A DNA stretch of 64,000 nt from Rhodobacterales bacterium LSUCC0387 (GTDB lineage Bacteria > Pseudomonadota > Alphaproteobacteria > Rhodobacterales > Rhodobacteraceae): the NCBI GenBank assembly GCA_015689775.1, contig WVSR01000001.1:621501-685500 (forward strand), given 5' to 3'. The stretch's first letter is position 1, and each line of letters starts with the position of its first letter. Positions 37,590-46,497 of the stretch are shown here, piece by piece. The notes below the pieces were generated by a model. It did not search any database and was not told the DNA's origin. It saw nothing but the letters and a program-made list of their open reading frames with translations. The translations under genes were made by a program, and so were the position numbers.

Positions 37590-39557
37590 ATGGCTGAGAT
37601 GCACAAAGATAAGCCTTGGTTGATCCGCACCTATGCGGGTCATTCTACGGCCAAAGCCTCGAATGCGCTGTATCGGAGTAATTTGGCCAAAGGCCAGACG
37701 GGCCTATCTGTTGCCTTCGATTTGCCTACCCAAACGGGATATGACAGCGACCATACGCTTGCGCGCGGTGAGGTGGGTAAGGTCGGCGTGCCCGTCAGCC
37801 ATTTGGGCGATATGCGCACCCTGTTTAAGAATATCCCACTTGAACAGATGAACACCTCGATGACCATTAATGCGACTGCGCCTTGGATTTTGGCGCTCTA
37901 TATCGCCGTGGCTGAGGAGCAGGGCGCCGAGGTGGCGGCCCTACAAGGCACAGTGCAAAACGATCTCATCAAGGAATATCTGTCGCGCGGGACATATATT
38001 TGCCCCCCTGCGCCTTCTCTGCGGATGATCGCAGATGTGGCTGAGTATTGTTATACGCATGTGCCAAAATGGAATCCGATGAATGTCTGCTCGTATCACC
38101 TGCAAGAGGCGGGTGCGACACCCGAGCAAGAACTGGCATTCGCCCTCGCGACAGGGATTGCAGTTCTTGATGCGCTGAAGCCCCGCGTGGCGGCAGAAGA
38201 TTTCCCTGCACTTTGCGGCCGCATCTCCTTTTTTGTGAATGCGGGTATCCGTTTTGTGACCGAGATGTGCAAGATGCGCGCTTTTGTCGATCTCTGGGAT
38301 GAAATTTTGGAGCAGCGCTATGACGTGCAAGACCCAAAATTCCGCCGTTTCCGATATGGTGTTCAGGTGAACTCTCTCGGCCTGACAGAGCAGCAGCCTG
38401 AAAATAACGTCTACCGCATCCTGATTGAGATGCTCGCTGTGACATTGTCGAAACGCGCACGTGCGCGGGCGGTGCAATTGCCTGCATGGAATGAGGCCTT
38501 GGGCCTGCCGCGCCCATGGGATCAGCAATGGTCGATGCGGATGCAGCAGATCATGGCCTATGAAACCGATTTGTTGGAATATGGTGACCTTTTTGATGGC
38601 AACCCTGTGGTTGATGCCAAGGTCGAGGAATTGAAATCAGGTGCGTGGGCCGAATTGGCCAATCTCGACTCGATGGGCGGCGCGATCATCGCGATTGATT
38701 ACATGAAAGCGCGTTTGGTCGAAGCGAATGCTGAACGTGTGGGGGGGATTGAGCGGGGCGAGACCACTGTTGTCGGCGTCAACCGCTTTGCGCAATCAGA
38801 GCCTTCGCCTTTGGTCGATGAACAGGGCGGGATCATGGTTGTTGATCCTGCCGTTGAGGCCGATCAAATCGAGCGCCTCAATGCGTGGCGCGCCGCGCGG
38901 GATAGCGCCGCTGTCGAGGCAGCTTTGACGCGATTGCGCGATGATGCAACTGCAGGGCGTAATGTCATGCCCGCCTCGATTGACGCCGCGAAAGCAGGCG
39001 TGACGACTGGCGAATGGGCCGAGGTCATGCGCGCCGTGCATGGCCAATACCGTGGACCAACTGGTGTTTCGAAATCTGTGTCGAATAAAACCGAAGGTCT
39101 GGAGGATATCCGTGCCGCCGTGGATGCGGTCAGCGATAAACTGGGCCGCCGTCTTAAGTTTATGGTGGGCAAGCCCGGACTTGATGGGCATTCCAACGGG
39201 GCGGAACAAATCGCCTTCCGCGCGCGCGATTGTGGAATGGATATCAGCTATGAGGGTATCCGCCTGACGCCCGAGGAAATCGTTCAAGCGGCCCTAGCGG
39301 AGGACCCCCATGTTATTGGCCTGTCGATCTTATCAGGTAGCCATGTGCCCCTTATCGAGCAATTGATGGGGCATTTGGAGGCTGCAGGATTGGGGCATTT
39401 GCCTGTGGTTGTCGGTGGCATTATCCCAGAGGCGGATGAAAAGCACCTTTTGTCTATGGGCGTGGCGCGGGTTTATACGCCAAAGGATTTTGAATTAAAT
39501 CGCATTATGTTTGATATCGTAGCCTTGGTTGGGCCCCGTTCAGTCGCGGCTGAGTAA
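37590..39557 (+). CDS. ecm: Ethylmalonyl-CoA mutase Ecm (MeaA type)
   Basis: A 655-residue adenosylcobalamin-dependent mutase that converts (2R)-ethylmalonyl-CoA to (2S)-methylsuccinyl-CoA. The substrate barrel has NLAKGQTGLSVAFDLPTQTG and QGTVQNDLIKEYLSRGTYI. The C-terminal B12 domain has the DGHSNGAEQIAF motif, where His534 replaces the benzimidazole ligand, followed by LSILSGSHV. The barrel starts immediately, without the long N-terminal extension of methylmalonyl-CoA mutase, and this fits Ecm. Together with the divergent ccr the assignment over methylmalonyl-CoA mutase is firm. GGAGGG precedes the ATG. Confidence 0.93.
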   Translation: MAEMHKDKPWLIRTYAGHSTAKASNALYRSNLAKGQTGLSVAFDLPTQTGYDSDHTLARGEVGKVGVPVSHLGDMRTLFKNIPLEQMNTSMTINATAPWILALYIAVAEEQGAEVAALQGTVQNDLIKEYLSRGTYICPPAPSLRMIADVAEYCYTHVPKWNPMNVCSYHLQEAGATPEQELAFALATGIAVLDALKPRVAAEDFPALCGRISFFVNAGIRFVTEMCKMRAFVDLWDEILEQRYDVQDPKFRRFRYGVQVNSLGLTEQQPENNVYRILIEMLAVTLSKRARARAVQLPAWNEALGLPRPWDQQWSMRMQQIMAYETDLLEYGDLFDGNPVVDAKVEELKSGAWAELANLDSMGGAIIAIDYMKARLVEANAERVGGIERGETTVVGVNRFAQSEPSPLVDEQGGIMVVDPAVEADQIERLNAWRAARDSAAVEAALTRLRDDATAGRNVMPASIDAAKAGVTTGEWAEVMRAVHGQYRGPTGVSKSVSNKTEGLEDIRAAVDAVSDKLGRRLKFMVGKPGLDGHSNGAEQIAFRARDCGMDISYEGIRLTPEEIVQAALAEDPHVIGLSILSGSHVPLIEQLMGHLEAAGLGHLPVVVGGIIPEADEKHLLSMGVARVYTPKDFELNRIMFDIVALVGPRSVAAE

Positions 39558-39679
39558 ATAATAACGGGCTATGTTTTCAATAATTATGGCGCGTGCATTA
39601 AATATATTCCTGTTACCAATATAAAATTACGGGCTTAACCCTTCTACCAGTTTGAAATTCCGAACGCTTTGGAAGCATT

Positions 39680-39988
39680 ATGTTTATTGATCTTTCAAAA
39701 ATGTCGAAAATTGAGCTTGTTGCACTTCAAAAAGATGTAGCTGCGGCAATTAAAGATTTGGATTAACGGAAAAAGAAACAAGCCCTGATTGCAGCCCAAA
39801 AAGCGGCGCAAGAATTCGGGTTTAGCCTTGAAGAGGTATTGGGCGGTCGTACAGCGGGCGCGAAAGTTACGCCACGCTATCGTAACCCGAGCAATCCTGA
39901 CCAAAGATGGACGAGCCGTGGCCGCAAACCTCTTTGGGTTGTGGACGCGTTGAATTCGCGAAAATCTTTGCATGATCTAGCGATCTAA
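39680..39988 (+). pseudogene. H-NS/HvrA-family nucleoid regulator interrupted by an in-frame TAA
   Basis: The frame from ATG 39680 reads MFIDLSKMSKIELVALQKDV, the N-terminal oligomerisation helix of the H-NS (HvrA/Spb) family. TAA at 39764-39766 is codon 29. The same frame continues for 73 codons with RKKKQALIAAQKAAQEFGF and the C-terminal DNA-binding motif PRYRNPSNPDQRW plus GRKPLWV, ending SLHDLAI, all as expected for the family. A single base change (CAA, GAA or AAA to TAA) explains the break. The C-terminal piece lacks an obvious start. The gene sits in AT-rich DNA after ecm. Confidence 0.75.
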
Positions 39989-39995
39989 AATGAAT

Positions 39996-40025
39996 AAAGC
40001 CGCCCGAAAGGGGCGGCTTTTTCTT
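39996..40025. terminator. Terminator between the H-NS-type gene and the decarboxylase
   Basis: AAAGCCGCCC (39996-40005) pairs with GGGCGGCTTT (40011-40020) around a GAAAG loop, followed by TTCTTTT. A-residues on the other side let it serve the convergent decarboxylase gene as well. Confidence 0.88.
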
Positions 40026-41210
40026 TTAAATGGCAACCACATCTAAAGGTGGAAAGCCATTAAATCCTACGGATGCATAGGTTGATGTATAGGCCCCGCA
40101 GGCGCGGATGATGATTTTATCGCCGCCTTTTAATCCAAGCGGCAATTGCACGGGCCGCTTTTCATAGAGAACATCTGCGCTGTCACAAGAAGGGCCTGCA
40201 AGAATGCAGGGACCCGTGACTTCGTGGTCGCGCTCTGTGATGAATTGATAGCGGATCGCTTCATCCATTGTCTCGGCGAGGCCTGAGAATTTGCCGATAT
40301 CGAGATACACCCAACGGCAGAGGTCATCAGTTGATTTGCGCGAGACAAGCAGCACCTCTGCGGCGATCATGCCCGCCTCACCGACTAGACCGCGCCCTGG
40401 CTCGGCCATGATCTGCGCCACATCCCCAAAGCGGGCGTGAACCTCATCCATAACGGTGCGGGCATATGCGGTGGGGTGGGGGATATCATCGCCGTAAAAG
40501 GCGGGGAAACCGCCCCCGATATTGAGCAAGTCTAAACCATGCCCTGCATCCTGCGCGGCGTGCCAAACGGCGGCGATCTGATCAAGCGTATCAGCCCACA
40601 TCATCGGATCTCGGGTTTGGCTGCCCACATGGAAGGACAGGCCGCGTGGGGTCAAACCAACCGCGTGGGCGTGTTCGATCAGGCCCAAAACAGTCTCGCG
40701 GCTTGTGCCAAATTTGCGTGTCAGCGGCCAATCGGCACCTGATGCTTCCACAATCACGCGGATATAGACCTGCGCATTGGGGGCATGGGCCGCGATTTTA
40801 TCCAACTCTTCCACCGCATCTGCGGCAAAGAGTGTGATCCCCTGCGCATGCGCATAAGCAATATCAGCAGGGCGCTTAATCGTGTTGCCATAGGAGATAT
40901 GCGCACGCTGCGCGCCATGGGCCAAGCAGGCCTCAATCTCGGCTCGAGAGGCCGCATCAAAATGCGCGCCAAGACCCACAAGACGGGCCAAGATTTCAGG
41001 CGCAGGGTTGGCTTTGACCGCGTAATGAATATCCGCAGGGCCCAAGCCCGCTTTGAGCGCGTGATACTGTGCTTCGATCCGCTCCAGATCAATAACAAGG
41101 GTCGGGCGGTCAAAGGTTGTGCTGCGGATATAGCCCAAGAGACGGGCATCGGGATCAAAGGGTTGAGAAATAGCTTCGCAAACCGAAGGCTCGGCAAATG
41201 TTGCGTTCAT
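40026..41210 (-). CDS. Ornithine decarboxylase, alanine-racemase fold (fold type III)
   Basis: A 394-residue PLP enzyme that makes putrescine from ornithine (some members also take lysine). The PLP lysine is Lys66 in YAVKANP. FDAASRAEIEACL and NIGGGFPAFYGDDIPHP are cofactor and barrel motifs. GPSCDSADVLYE holds the catalytic cysteine at the dimer interface. The ATG at 41210 is used because GGAG lies 6 nt upstream; the ATG at 41216 follows that site directly. It is preceded by a long leader that may contain the alphaproteobacterial speF RNA element. Confidence 0.88.
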   Translation of the reverse strand: MNATFAEPSVCEAISQPFDPDARLLGYIRSTTFDRPTLVIDLERIEAQYHALKAGLGPADIHYAVKANPAPEILARLVGLGAHFDAASRAEIEACLAHGAQRAHISYGNTIKRPADIAYAHAQGITLFAADAVEELDKIAAHAPNAQVYIRVIVEASGADWPLTRKFGTSRETVLGLIEHAHAVGLTPRGLSFHVGSQTRDPMMWADTLDQIAAVWHAAQDAGHGLDLLNIGGGFPAFYGDDIPHPTAYARTVMDEVHARFGDVAQIMAEPGRGLVGEAGMIAAEVLLVSRKSTDDLCRWVYLDIGKFSGLAETMDEAIRYQFITERDHEVTGPCILAGPSCDSADVLYEKRPVQLPLGLKGGDKIIIRACGAYTSTYASVGFNGFPPLDVVAI

Positions 41211-41388
41211 AGGCATCTCCAATAGACATGGGCCGAAACTCGACCAGACGTTCCAAGGGAGACGTTACCGTCGCTACATTAACCGAGTGGGTGATACCCC
41301 ACCTCGCCAGAGGCGCGTGCGTTGGCGTCTTTGCGCGGGCGTGTGCATCACCTGCGATCAAATAGCAAGAAGTTTTTTGCAGCCCGCC
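41211..41388 (-). promoter_or_regulatory. Long leader of the ornithine decarboxylase gene, possible speF RNA element
   Basis: The 178 bp gap upstream of the decarboxylase holds a hairpin (GTGGG at 41287-41291 with CCCAC near 41298-41302) and a direct repeat of GACGTT at about 41247 and 41261 on the plus strand. A conserved RNA named speF (an Rfam family) is known upstream of ornithine decarboxylase genes in alphaproteobacteria. The position and orientation fit, but I could not confirm its consensus by eye. Confidence 0.3.
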
Positions 41389-42237
41389 TCACAAACCATG
41401 GCTGCGATCGTAACCATTGGCGGGGAGGGGGATGAAATCAACGGTCAGCTCGCTGTCAAACACCTCCACCAACATCGGGTGGCAGGCGGCGCTGTCAGAG
41501 GAATGTTCCGCCCCGCAATCCCCACCCGGACAGGCAGAGAGCGCACCCAAAAGATCCATCTCGGCAAGGAAATCGAGATGATCCCCCGCCCGTGCGGGCG
41601 TGGCCTTCATGAAATATTGGCCCGTGTCACGGGTGAAACCTGTGCACATAAACACGTTGAGAACGTCATGTACCTCCATCTCGACCTCGGCTAAAGATAG
41701 GCCTCGATTTGCGGCAAGCGCGCGGGTCAGGTTGGAATGGCAGCAGTGATGATATTGCCCCCCAGACAGCAGGTTATGCGTATAGGGGTCGCAGCGCGTG
41801 CCGATTACATCATGCACCGCGCCGCCAAAGGCATCGCGCCCATACCACGCCAAACTGTCCTCAAGGATCAGGGCCATGGCGCGCAGATGTGGCAGGTTGG
41901 AATAAAGCGTGTGACCCGTGCTGACATGGCTGCCATGAATGGCGCGGGTTTTGCCCGAAAAGAACCGCTCGGACAGATCATGCGCATTCCAAAGGTTCAG
42001 ATCCCCCACCTGTGCCCCTTGCGGCAGGGAGATGCGGAAGGATTGCCCCGCCTTCACCTCGAAACAGGCCGCTTCGCGTGGGGGGATCAGTACCTCGGCC
42101 GTTTTGCGCCACTGGCTGCGCGCGCGCGCCATGCGGGCGGGGTCGGGCGCGGGCAGGCTATCGGTGGGATAGCAGATCACAGGCGCAACCGCGCGGCGCG
42201 CTTCGGCATCTTTCGGGGCCGTGATGTGGTCTGTCAT
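41389..42237 (-). CDS. DUF1989 family protein (urea-carboxylase-associated type)
   Basis: A 282-residue protein. VLIPPREAACFEVKAGQSFRI, QVGDLNLWNAHDLSERF and HGSHVSTGHTLYSNLPHLR fit DUF1989, as does a cysteine-rich middle (GGQYHHCCHSNL) that could bind metal. Relatives are often annotated as urea carboxylase-associated proteins or appear near amine-degradation genes. No urea carboxylase is seen here, but an ornithine decarboxylase follows in the same orientation, so a link to arginine or polyamine nitrogen is possible. The ATG at 42237 follows GGAGGG. Confidence 0.82.
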   Translation of the reverse strand: MTDHITAPKDAEARRAVAPVICYPTDSLPAPDPARMARARSQWRKTAEVLIPPREAACFEVKAGQSFRISLPQGAQVGDLNLWNAHDLSERFFSGKTRAIHGSHVSTGHTLYSNLPHLRAMALILEDSLAWYGRDAFGGAVHDVIGTRCDPYTHNLLSGGQYHHCCHSNLTRALAANRGLSLAEVEMEVHDVLNVFMCTGFTRDTGQYFMKATPARAGDHLDFLAEMDLLGALSACPGGDCGAEHSSDSAACHPMLVEVFDSELTVDFIPLPANGYDRSHGL

Positions 42238-42361
42238 AATGCGCCCTCCTACATGGAGTTTTACCCGTTTAGCGGCAAGGCAGGCGTGGGGCCAAGGGGG
42301 GAATGACATCCCCCGTTGGTTAAGGGACGGTGCCTAGGGCGTGTAATAGCCCAAGACCCCC

Positions 42362-43141
42362 TCACAACTGCCGTTCCACCATCATCTTCTTGATATTGGC
42401 AATGGCCTTGGCGGGGTTTAGGCCTTTGGGGCAGGTTTTGGTGCAGTTCATGATCGTGTGGCAGCGATAAAGTTTGAACGGATCTTCCAACTCGTCCAGA
42501 CGCTCGCCCGTTGCCTCGTCACGGCTGTCGATGATCCACCGATAGGCGTGCAGAAGCGCCGCTGGCCCAAGGTAGCGGTCGCCGTTCCACCAATAGCTGG
42601 GGCAGGAGGTGGAGCAGGAGGCGCACATCACGCATTCATAAAGCCCGTCCAATTTCTTGCGGTCTTCGATGGATTGGCGCCATTCCTTTTCGGGGCGCTG
42701 CGTTTTCGTCTCAAGCCATGGCATGATCGAGGCGTGCTGTGCGTAGAAATGGGTCAGGTCGGGGATCAAATCCTTGACCACGGGCATATGAGGCAGCGGA
42801 TAGATTTTCACATCGCCCTTGATCTCATCCATGCCAAAGATGCAGGCCAATGTGTTAATTCCGTCAATATTCATCGCGCAAGACCCGCAAATCCCTTCGC
42901 GGCAGGACCGGCGGAAGGTAAGTGTTGGGTCGATTTCGTTTTTGATCTTGATCAGTGCGTCCAAGACCATGGGCCCGCAGCTGTCCACATCTACCCAATA
43001 GGTGTCCACACGGGGGTTTTGCCCGTCATCGGGGTTCCAGCGGTAAATCTGGAATTTGCGCAGGTTCGTGGCCCCCTCGGGCTTGGGCCAAGTTTTGCCC
43101 GTTGTGATCTGCGAATTCTTTGGAAGTGCGAGTTCTACCAT
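42362..43141 (-). CDS. sdhB: Succinate dehydrogenase iron-sulfur subunit SdhB
   Basis: The electron-transfer subunit of complex II, 259 residues. The [2Fe-2S] site is in [10 protein letters not shown] with a further cysteine in NTLACI. The [4Fe-4S] and [3Fe-4S] sites use [17 protein letters not shown] and [17 protein letters not shown]. It is the last gene of sdhCDAB and is separated from sdhA by two small genes. Just downstream lies a GGGGGA/TCCCCC inverted repeat without a T run. Confidence 0.97.
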   Translation of the reverse strand: MVELALPKNSQITTGKTWPKPEGATNLRKFQIYRWNPDDGQNPRVDTYWVDVDSCGPMVLDALIKIKNEIDPTLTFRRSCREGICGSCAMNIDGINTLACIFGMDEIKGDVKIYPLPHMPVVKDLIPDLTHFYAQHASIMPWLETKTQRPEKEWRQSIEDRKKLDGLYECVMCASCSTSCPSYWWNGDRYLGPAALLHAYRWIIDSRDEATGERLDELEDPFKLYRCHTIMNCTKTCPKGLNPAKAIANIKKMMVERQL

Positions 43142-43154
43142 GGTCGTCTCCGTC

Positions 43155-43454
43155 TCACTGGCTGCCCGTATCGGGGTAGAGGGGTGTTTCGGGCGCTTGG
43201 CCCGTCAATCTAGTCACGCAGGTGGTATAGACATCTTCTGGGTCGCGCCCTGCGAGGTAGTCCGAGGAAAGGCCGATTTGCACACCCGCAGATGTGCCGC
43301 CCGTGCCAACACCAACCGCGATTTGGGTTTGGGGTCGTGTTGCCGAGTCTGCGCGTTGGCGGCATTGCGTCTCTGCCTGCGCCATTGTGGGCGGCGCGGG
43401 GGGCGTGCAGGCGGCTATTAGCGCCACCGCAAGGAGGGGCAGGGCACGCATCAT
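43155..43454 (-). CDS. Small predicted lipoprotein inside the sdh operon
   Basis: A 99-residue protein with a lipoprotein signal: basic start, hydrophobic core and a lipobox ending LIAAC, which predicts acylation at Cys16. The mature part has two cysteines and a Gly/Thr-rich stretch ([15 protein letters not shown]). GGAG lies 8 nt before the ATG. It overlaps the upstream small gene by 4 nt and precedes sdhB by 13 bp, so it is cotranscribed with sdh. I do not recognise a family; a periplasmic or membrane-associated role is likely. Confidence 0.7.
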   Translation of the reverse strand: MMRALPLLAVALIAACTPPAPPTMAQAETQCRQRADSATRPQTQIAVGVGTGGTSAGVQIGLSSDYLAGRDPEDVYTTCVTRLTGQAPETPLYPDTGSQ

Positions 43455-43684
43455 GGTCGTGTCTCCTGCACCCAGTCGGTGGGATGGGTTTCATAACCAA
43501 GCGCCACTAAATCAGCCCCGAGTGTTTCGGCATAGTCTTGGGCAATGACGCGGAACACCCACCGCATCCACAGCGTGCCTGTCTTGTGGAGGGTGCCAAT
43601 GCAAATCAGGCGCACAGGGGCGGCGGGCGCAGTCATATGGTCTGCGCCCGTCTGAAAATCGGTGGTCATGGCTTGCAGTCCCAC
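43451..43684 (-). CDS. Small protein with a sulfotransferase-like P-loop, possibly a remnant
   Basis: A 77-residue protein with a GTG start behind GGGAG. Its middle, RLICIGTLHKTGTLWMRWVF, resembles the 5'-phosphosulfate-binding loop (HKTGT followed by a tryptophan) at the start of PAPS-dependent sulfotransferases. The rest of such an enzyme (another 150 or more residues) is missing, so it may be a decayed fragment or a small protein that kept the loop. It sits 11 bp after sdhA and overlaps the lipoprotein gene by 4 nt (ATGA). Confidence 0.55.
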   Translation of the reverse strand: MGLQAMTTDFQTGADHMTAPAAPVRLICIGTLHKTGTLWMRWVFRVIAQDYAETLGADLVALGYETHPTDWVQETRP

Positions 43685-43695
43685 CGCATTCTCCC

Positions 43696-45504
43696 TTAGT
43701 AAACCCGCGCTTTCGGCGCGATTTTCTTGAGGTCAATCCCGCCTTCCTCATGTGTGGTCAGCGGATCAAGATGAACGGGGCGATAATCGAGCGCCACTTT
43801 TTGACCCTCAACCACCGCAAGGCTGTGCTTGCGCCATGTTTTGTCATTGCGGTCGGGATAATCCTCATGCGCATGTGCGCCACGGCTTTCTTTCCGCGCC
43901 TCAGCCGAGACGATGGTGGCCAAGGCGTTTGGCATCAGGTTGGTCAGTTCCAATGTTTCCATCAGATCTGAGTTCCACACGAGGCTGCGATCGGTGACTG
44001 ATAGGTCATCCATCTTGGCGGCAACCGCCTCCATTTTCGCGCACCCTTCCGCAAGGGTCTTGTCGGTGCGGAAAACGGCCGCATCGGCCTGCATGGTTTT
44101 CTGCATCTCAAGGCGCAATTCGGCTGTTGCGACCGTGCCCTTCGCATGGCGCAACCCATCAAAGCGGGCCAAAGCTGCATCAAGGCTGGCTTGGTTCAAT
44201 GCGGGATTGGGGGTGTCAGGATTGACAACCTTGCCCGCGCGGATTGCAGCAGCACGGCCAAAGACCACAAGGTCGATGAGCGAGTTTGACCCAAGGCGGT
44301 TGGCCCCATGCACCGAGGCACAGCCTGCCTCACCCACGGCCATCAGGCCGGGCACGACCGCATCGGGATTGTCCTTGGTTGGGTTTAGCACCTCGCCCCA
44401 GTAATTGGTGGGGATGCCGCCCATATTATAATGCACAGTCGGCAGCACAGGGATTGGTTCGCGGGTCACGTCTACGCCAGCAAAAATCCGTGCGCTTTCC
44501 GAGATACCCGGCAGACGCTCCGCCAGGGTTTCAGGCGGCAGGTGGTTGAGGTGCAGGAAGATATGATCCTTTTCTTTGCCAACACCACGGCCTTCGCGGA
44601 TTTCCATTGTCATACAGCGTGAAACCACATCGCGTGACGCAAGATCCTTATAGGTTGGGGCATAGCGCTCCATGAAACGCTCGCCCTCGGAGTTGGTGAG
44701 ATAGCCGCCTTCGCCGCGCGCGCCTTCCGTGATCAGGCAGCCCGCACCGTAAATCCCTGTGGGGTGGAATTGCACGAATTCCATATCCTGCAGGGGCAGA
44801 CACTGACGCGCGACCATGCCGCCGCCATCGCCTGTGCAGGTATGCGCTGAGGTTGCGCTGAAATAGGCGCGGCCATAGCCACCTGTGGCCAGAACGACCA
44901 TCTTGGCATTGAACGCGTGCAGCGTGCCATCGTCCAATTTCCAAGCCAGAACGCCTTGGCACTGGCCGTCTTCTGACATGATCAGATCAGTCGCGAAATA
45001 TTCGATGTAGAAATTCGCGTTATTCTTCAACGACTGGCCGTAGAGTGTGTGCAAAATCGCGTGACCTGTGCGGTCTGCGGCGGCGCAGGTGCGCTGCACG
45101 GGCGGGCCTTCGCCGAATTCGGTGGTATGGCCGCCAAAGGGGCGTTGATAAATCTTGCCTTCTTCGGTGCGCGAAAATGGAACGCCGTAATGTTCCAACT
45201 CATAAACCGCCTTGGGCGCTTCACGGGCGAGGTATTCCATCGCATCCGTATCGCCAAGCCAGTCCGACCCTTTGACTGTGTCATACATATGCCACTGCCA
45301 ACTATCAGGCCCCATATTGCCAAGCGAGGCTGCGATGCCCCCTTGTGCCGCAACAGTGTGAGAACGGGTTGGGAAAACCTTGGTCACACAGGCAGTCTTA
45401 AGACCCTGTTCTGCCATGCCCAAGGTCGCACGAAGGCCCGATCCGCCCGCGCCAACAACGACAACGTCATAGCTGTGGTGATGAATTTCGTAGGAAGCGG
45501 TCAT
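43696..45504 (-). CDS. sdhA: Succinate dehydrogenase flavoprotein subunit SdhA
   Basis: The catalytic subunit oxidising succinate to fumarate, 602 residues. [20 protein letters not shown] is the FAD fold. The covalent flavin histidine lies in [14 protein letters not shown]. The substrate site includes [39 protein letters not shown] is the C-terminal FAD contact. The ATG at 45504 ([10 protein letters not shown]) is preferred to longer readings that overlap sdhD. It lies 25 bp after sdhD. Confidence 0.97.
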   Translation of the reverse strand: MTASYEIHHHSYDVVVVGAGGSGLRATLGMAEQGLKTACVTKVFPTRSHTVAAQGGIAASLGNMGPDSWQWHMYDTVKGSDWLGDTDAMEYLAREAPKAVYELEHYGVPFSRTEEGKIYQRPFGGHTTEFGEGPPVQRTCAAADRTGHAILHTLYGQSLKNNANFYIEYFATDLIMSEDGQCQGVLAWKLDDGTLHAFNAKMVVLATGGYGRAYFSATSAHTCTGDGGGMVARQCLPLQDMEFVQFHPTGIYGAGCLITEGARGEGGYLTNSEGERFMERYAPTYKDLASRDVVSRCMTMEIREGRGVGKEKDHIFLHLNHLPPETLAERLPGISESARIFAGVDVTREPIPVLPTVHYNMGGIPTNYWGEVLNPTKDNPDAVVPGLMAVGEAGCASVHGANRLGSNSLIDLVVFGRAAAIRAGKVVNPDTPNPALNQASLDAALARFDGLRHAKGTVATAELRLEMQKTMQADAAVFRTDKTLAEGCAKMEAVAAKMDDLSVTDRSLVWNSDLMETLELTNLMPNALATIVSAEARKESRGAHAHEDYPDRNDKTWRKHSLAVVEGQKVALDYRPVHLDPLTTHEEGGIDLKKIAPKARVY

Positions 45505-45529
45505 GTTCCGTCTGCTCCTGTTTGTCTGT

Positions 45530-45901
45530 TCAGAACGCGAGTTTTGCAATCGCGAAAAGCCCGATCGCCATCAGCCCGTAGGAGATGATCGAAAAGGCGA
45601 TGAGAAGGCCTTTGCGGGTCAAGCCGCCGGTGTAATCCTCAACCACCACTTGGATGCCGAGGCGAAAATGGTGCAGGCCCACGATCAACATCAGCGCGAT
45701 AATCAGCGCGCGCAGCGGATGACCGAGGGCTGCGATCACCGCGTCATAAGGCTGGCCCAAAAGTGGCCCGAAGGTGAACACGAAAAGCGGGGTCAGAACC
45801 ATGAGCGCCACCGAGGTGAGGGTCATTGTCCAAAAATGTTCTGTGCCTGAGCGGGCAGATCCAAGGCCGATCACGCGTTTGCGGTCTGTTGCGAATTTCA
45901 T
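45530..45901 (-). CDS. sdhD: Succinate dehydrogenase membrane anchor subunit SdhD
   Basis: A 123-residue membrane subunit with three helices. The histidine pair in [19 protein letters not shown] supplies a haem b ligand, and the aspartate-tyrosine pair in VEDY lies near the quinone site. It carries electrons from the iron-sulfur chain to ubiquinone together with SdhC. It is 19 bp downstream of sdhC. Confidence 0.92.
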   Translation of the reverse strand: MKFATDRKRVIGLGSARSGTEHFWTMTLTSVALMVLTPLFVFTFGPLLGQPYDAVIAALGHPLRALIIALMLIVGLHHFRLGIQVVVEDYTGGLTRKGLLIAFSIISYGLMAIGLFAIAKLAF

Positions 45902-45920
45902 AACCTATGCCTTTCCTGCC

Positions 45921-46304
45921 TTAGGCAAAGATGAGGGTGAGAATGGTCAGCGCCACTGCGCCCACAATCATTGCCCACCCCATGCGGTCTGCTGCCTCAA
46001 GCTCTAGCCCGCGGCCAGTGTCCCAGATCAGGTGACGTAGCCCGCCAAGCGTGTGATACCACAGCCCCAATACGGAAAGCGTCATCACGACATCTCCAAG
46101 CAGCGATGTCATCAGCCCGTCTACGAGATCGAAATAGGCCTTTCCTGTAGCTGCGGCCAATAGCCACCAAACGATAAGCAAAGCCGAGCCAAGCATCGCG
46201 ATACCCGTGATGCGGTTTAGGATTGATGTCGCGGAATTGAGCTGTTTGCGATAAATCTGCAAATGCGGCGACAAAGGGCGATCCCCCCGATTTACGTCTG
46301 CCAT
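45921..46304 (-). CDS. sdhC: Succinate dehydrogenase cytochrome b556 subunit SdhC
   Basis: A 127-residue three-helix subunit. RPLSPHLQIYRKQLNSATSI is the family signature, with the SILNRITG quinone-site serine and arginine. His in GLWYHTLGGLRHLIWD is the haem ligand region. The ATG at 46304 (MADVNRGDRP) follows GAGGG; upstream in-frame readings pass through the regulatory region and are rejected. It is the first gene of sdhCDAB. Confidence 0.93.
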   Translation of the reverse strand: MADVNRGDRPLSPHLQIYRKQLNSATSILNRITGIAMLGSALLIVWWLLAAATGKAYFDLVDGLMTSLLGDVVMTLSVLGLWYHTLGGLRHLIWDTGRGLELEAADRMGWAMIVGAVALTILTLIFA

Positions 46305-46450
46305 TCTGGGAACCCTCTCAGGTTGTCTTGGTCTGGTCGTCTGTTCAACGAACATCCATAACCGAATTTTCGCCCCTGTCACGGGGGGAGTGAACGCTAA
46401 CAGGTGAATTAAGGGCAGAATAAGGTGATTTATTGCCGCAGTTGGCCTTT

Positions 46451-46481
46451 TGTGATCACAATCAGAAATCCTGTGATCACT
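46451..46481 (-). promoter_or_regulatory. Paired TGTGATCAC palindromes upstream of sdhC
   Basis: TGTGATCACA at 46451-46460 is a perfect palindrome (12 bp as TTGTGATCACAA). A second copy, TGTGATCACT, lies at 46472-46481. Their centres are 21 bp apart, two helical turns, so they lie on the same face of the DNA. They stand about 150 bp upstream of sdhC and just past the stop of mch. An equivalent pair sits upstream of sucC. They are probably operators for a shared regulator, which I cannot name. Confidence 0.65.
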
Positions 46482-46497
46482 AAATTTCTGTGGAATC

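Noticed and set aside
41287-41302. GTGGG/CCCAC hairpin as a terminator
   Set aside because: No T run follows on either strand; it fits the leader of the decarboxylase gene better.
42297-42314. GGGGGA/TCCCCC inverted repeat after sdhB as a terminator
   Set aside because: The stem is good but is not followed by a T run on the minus strand, so termination is not supported.
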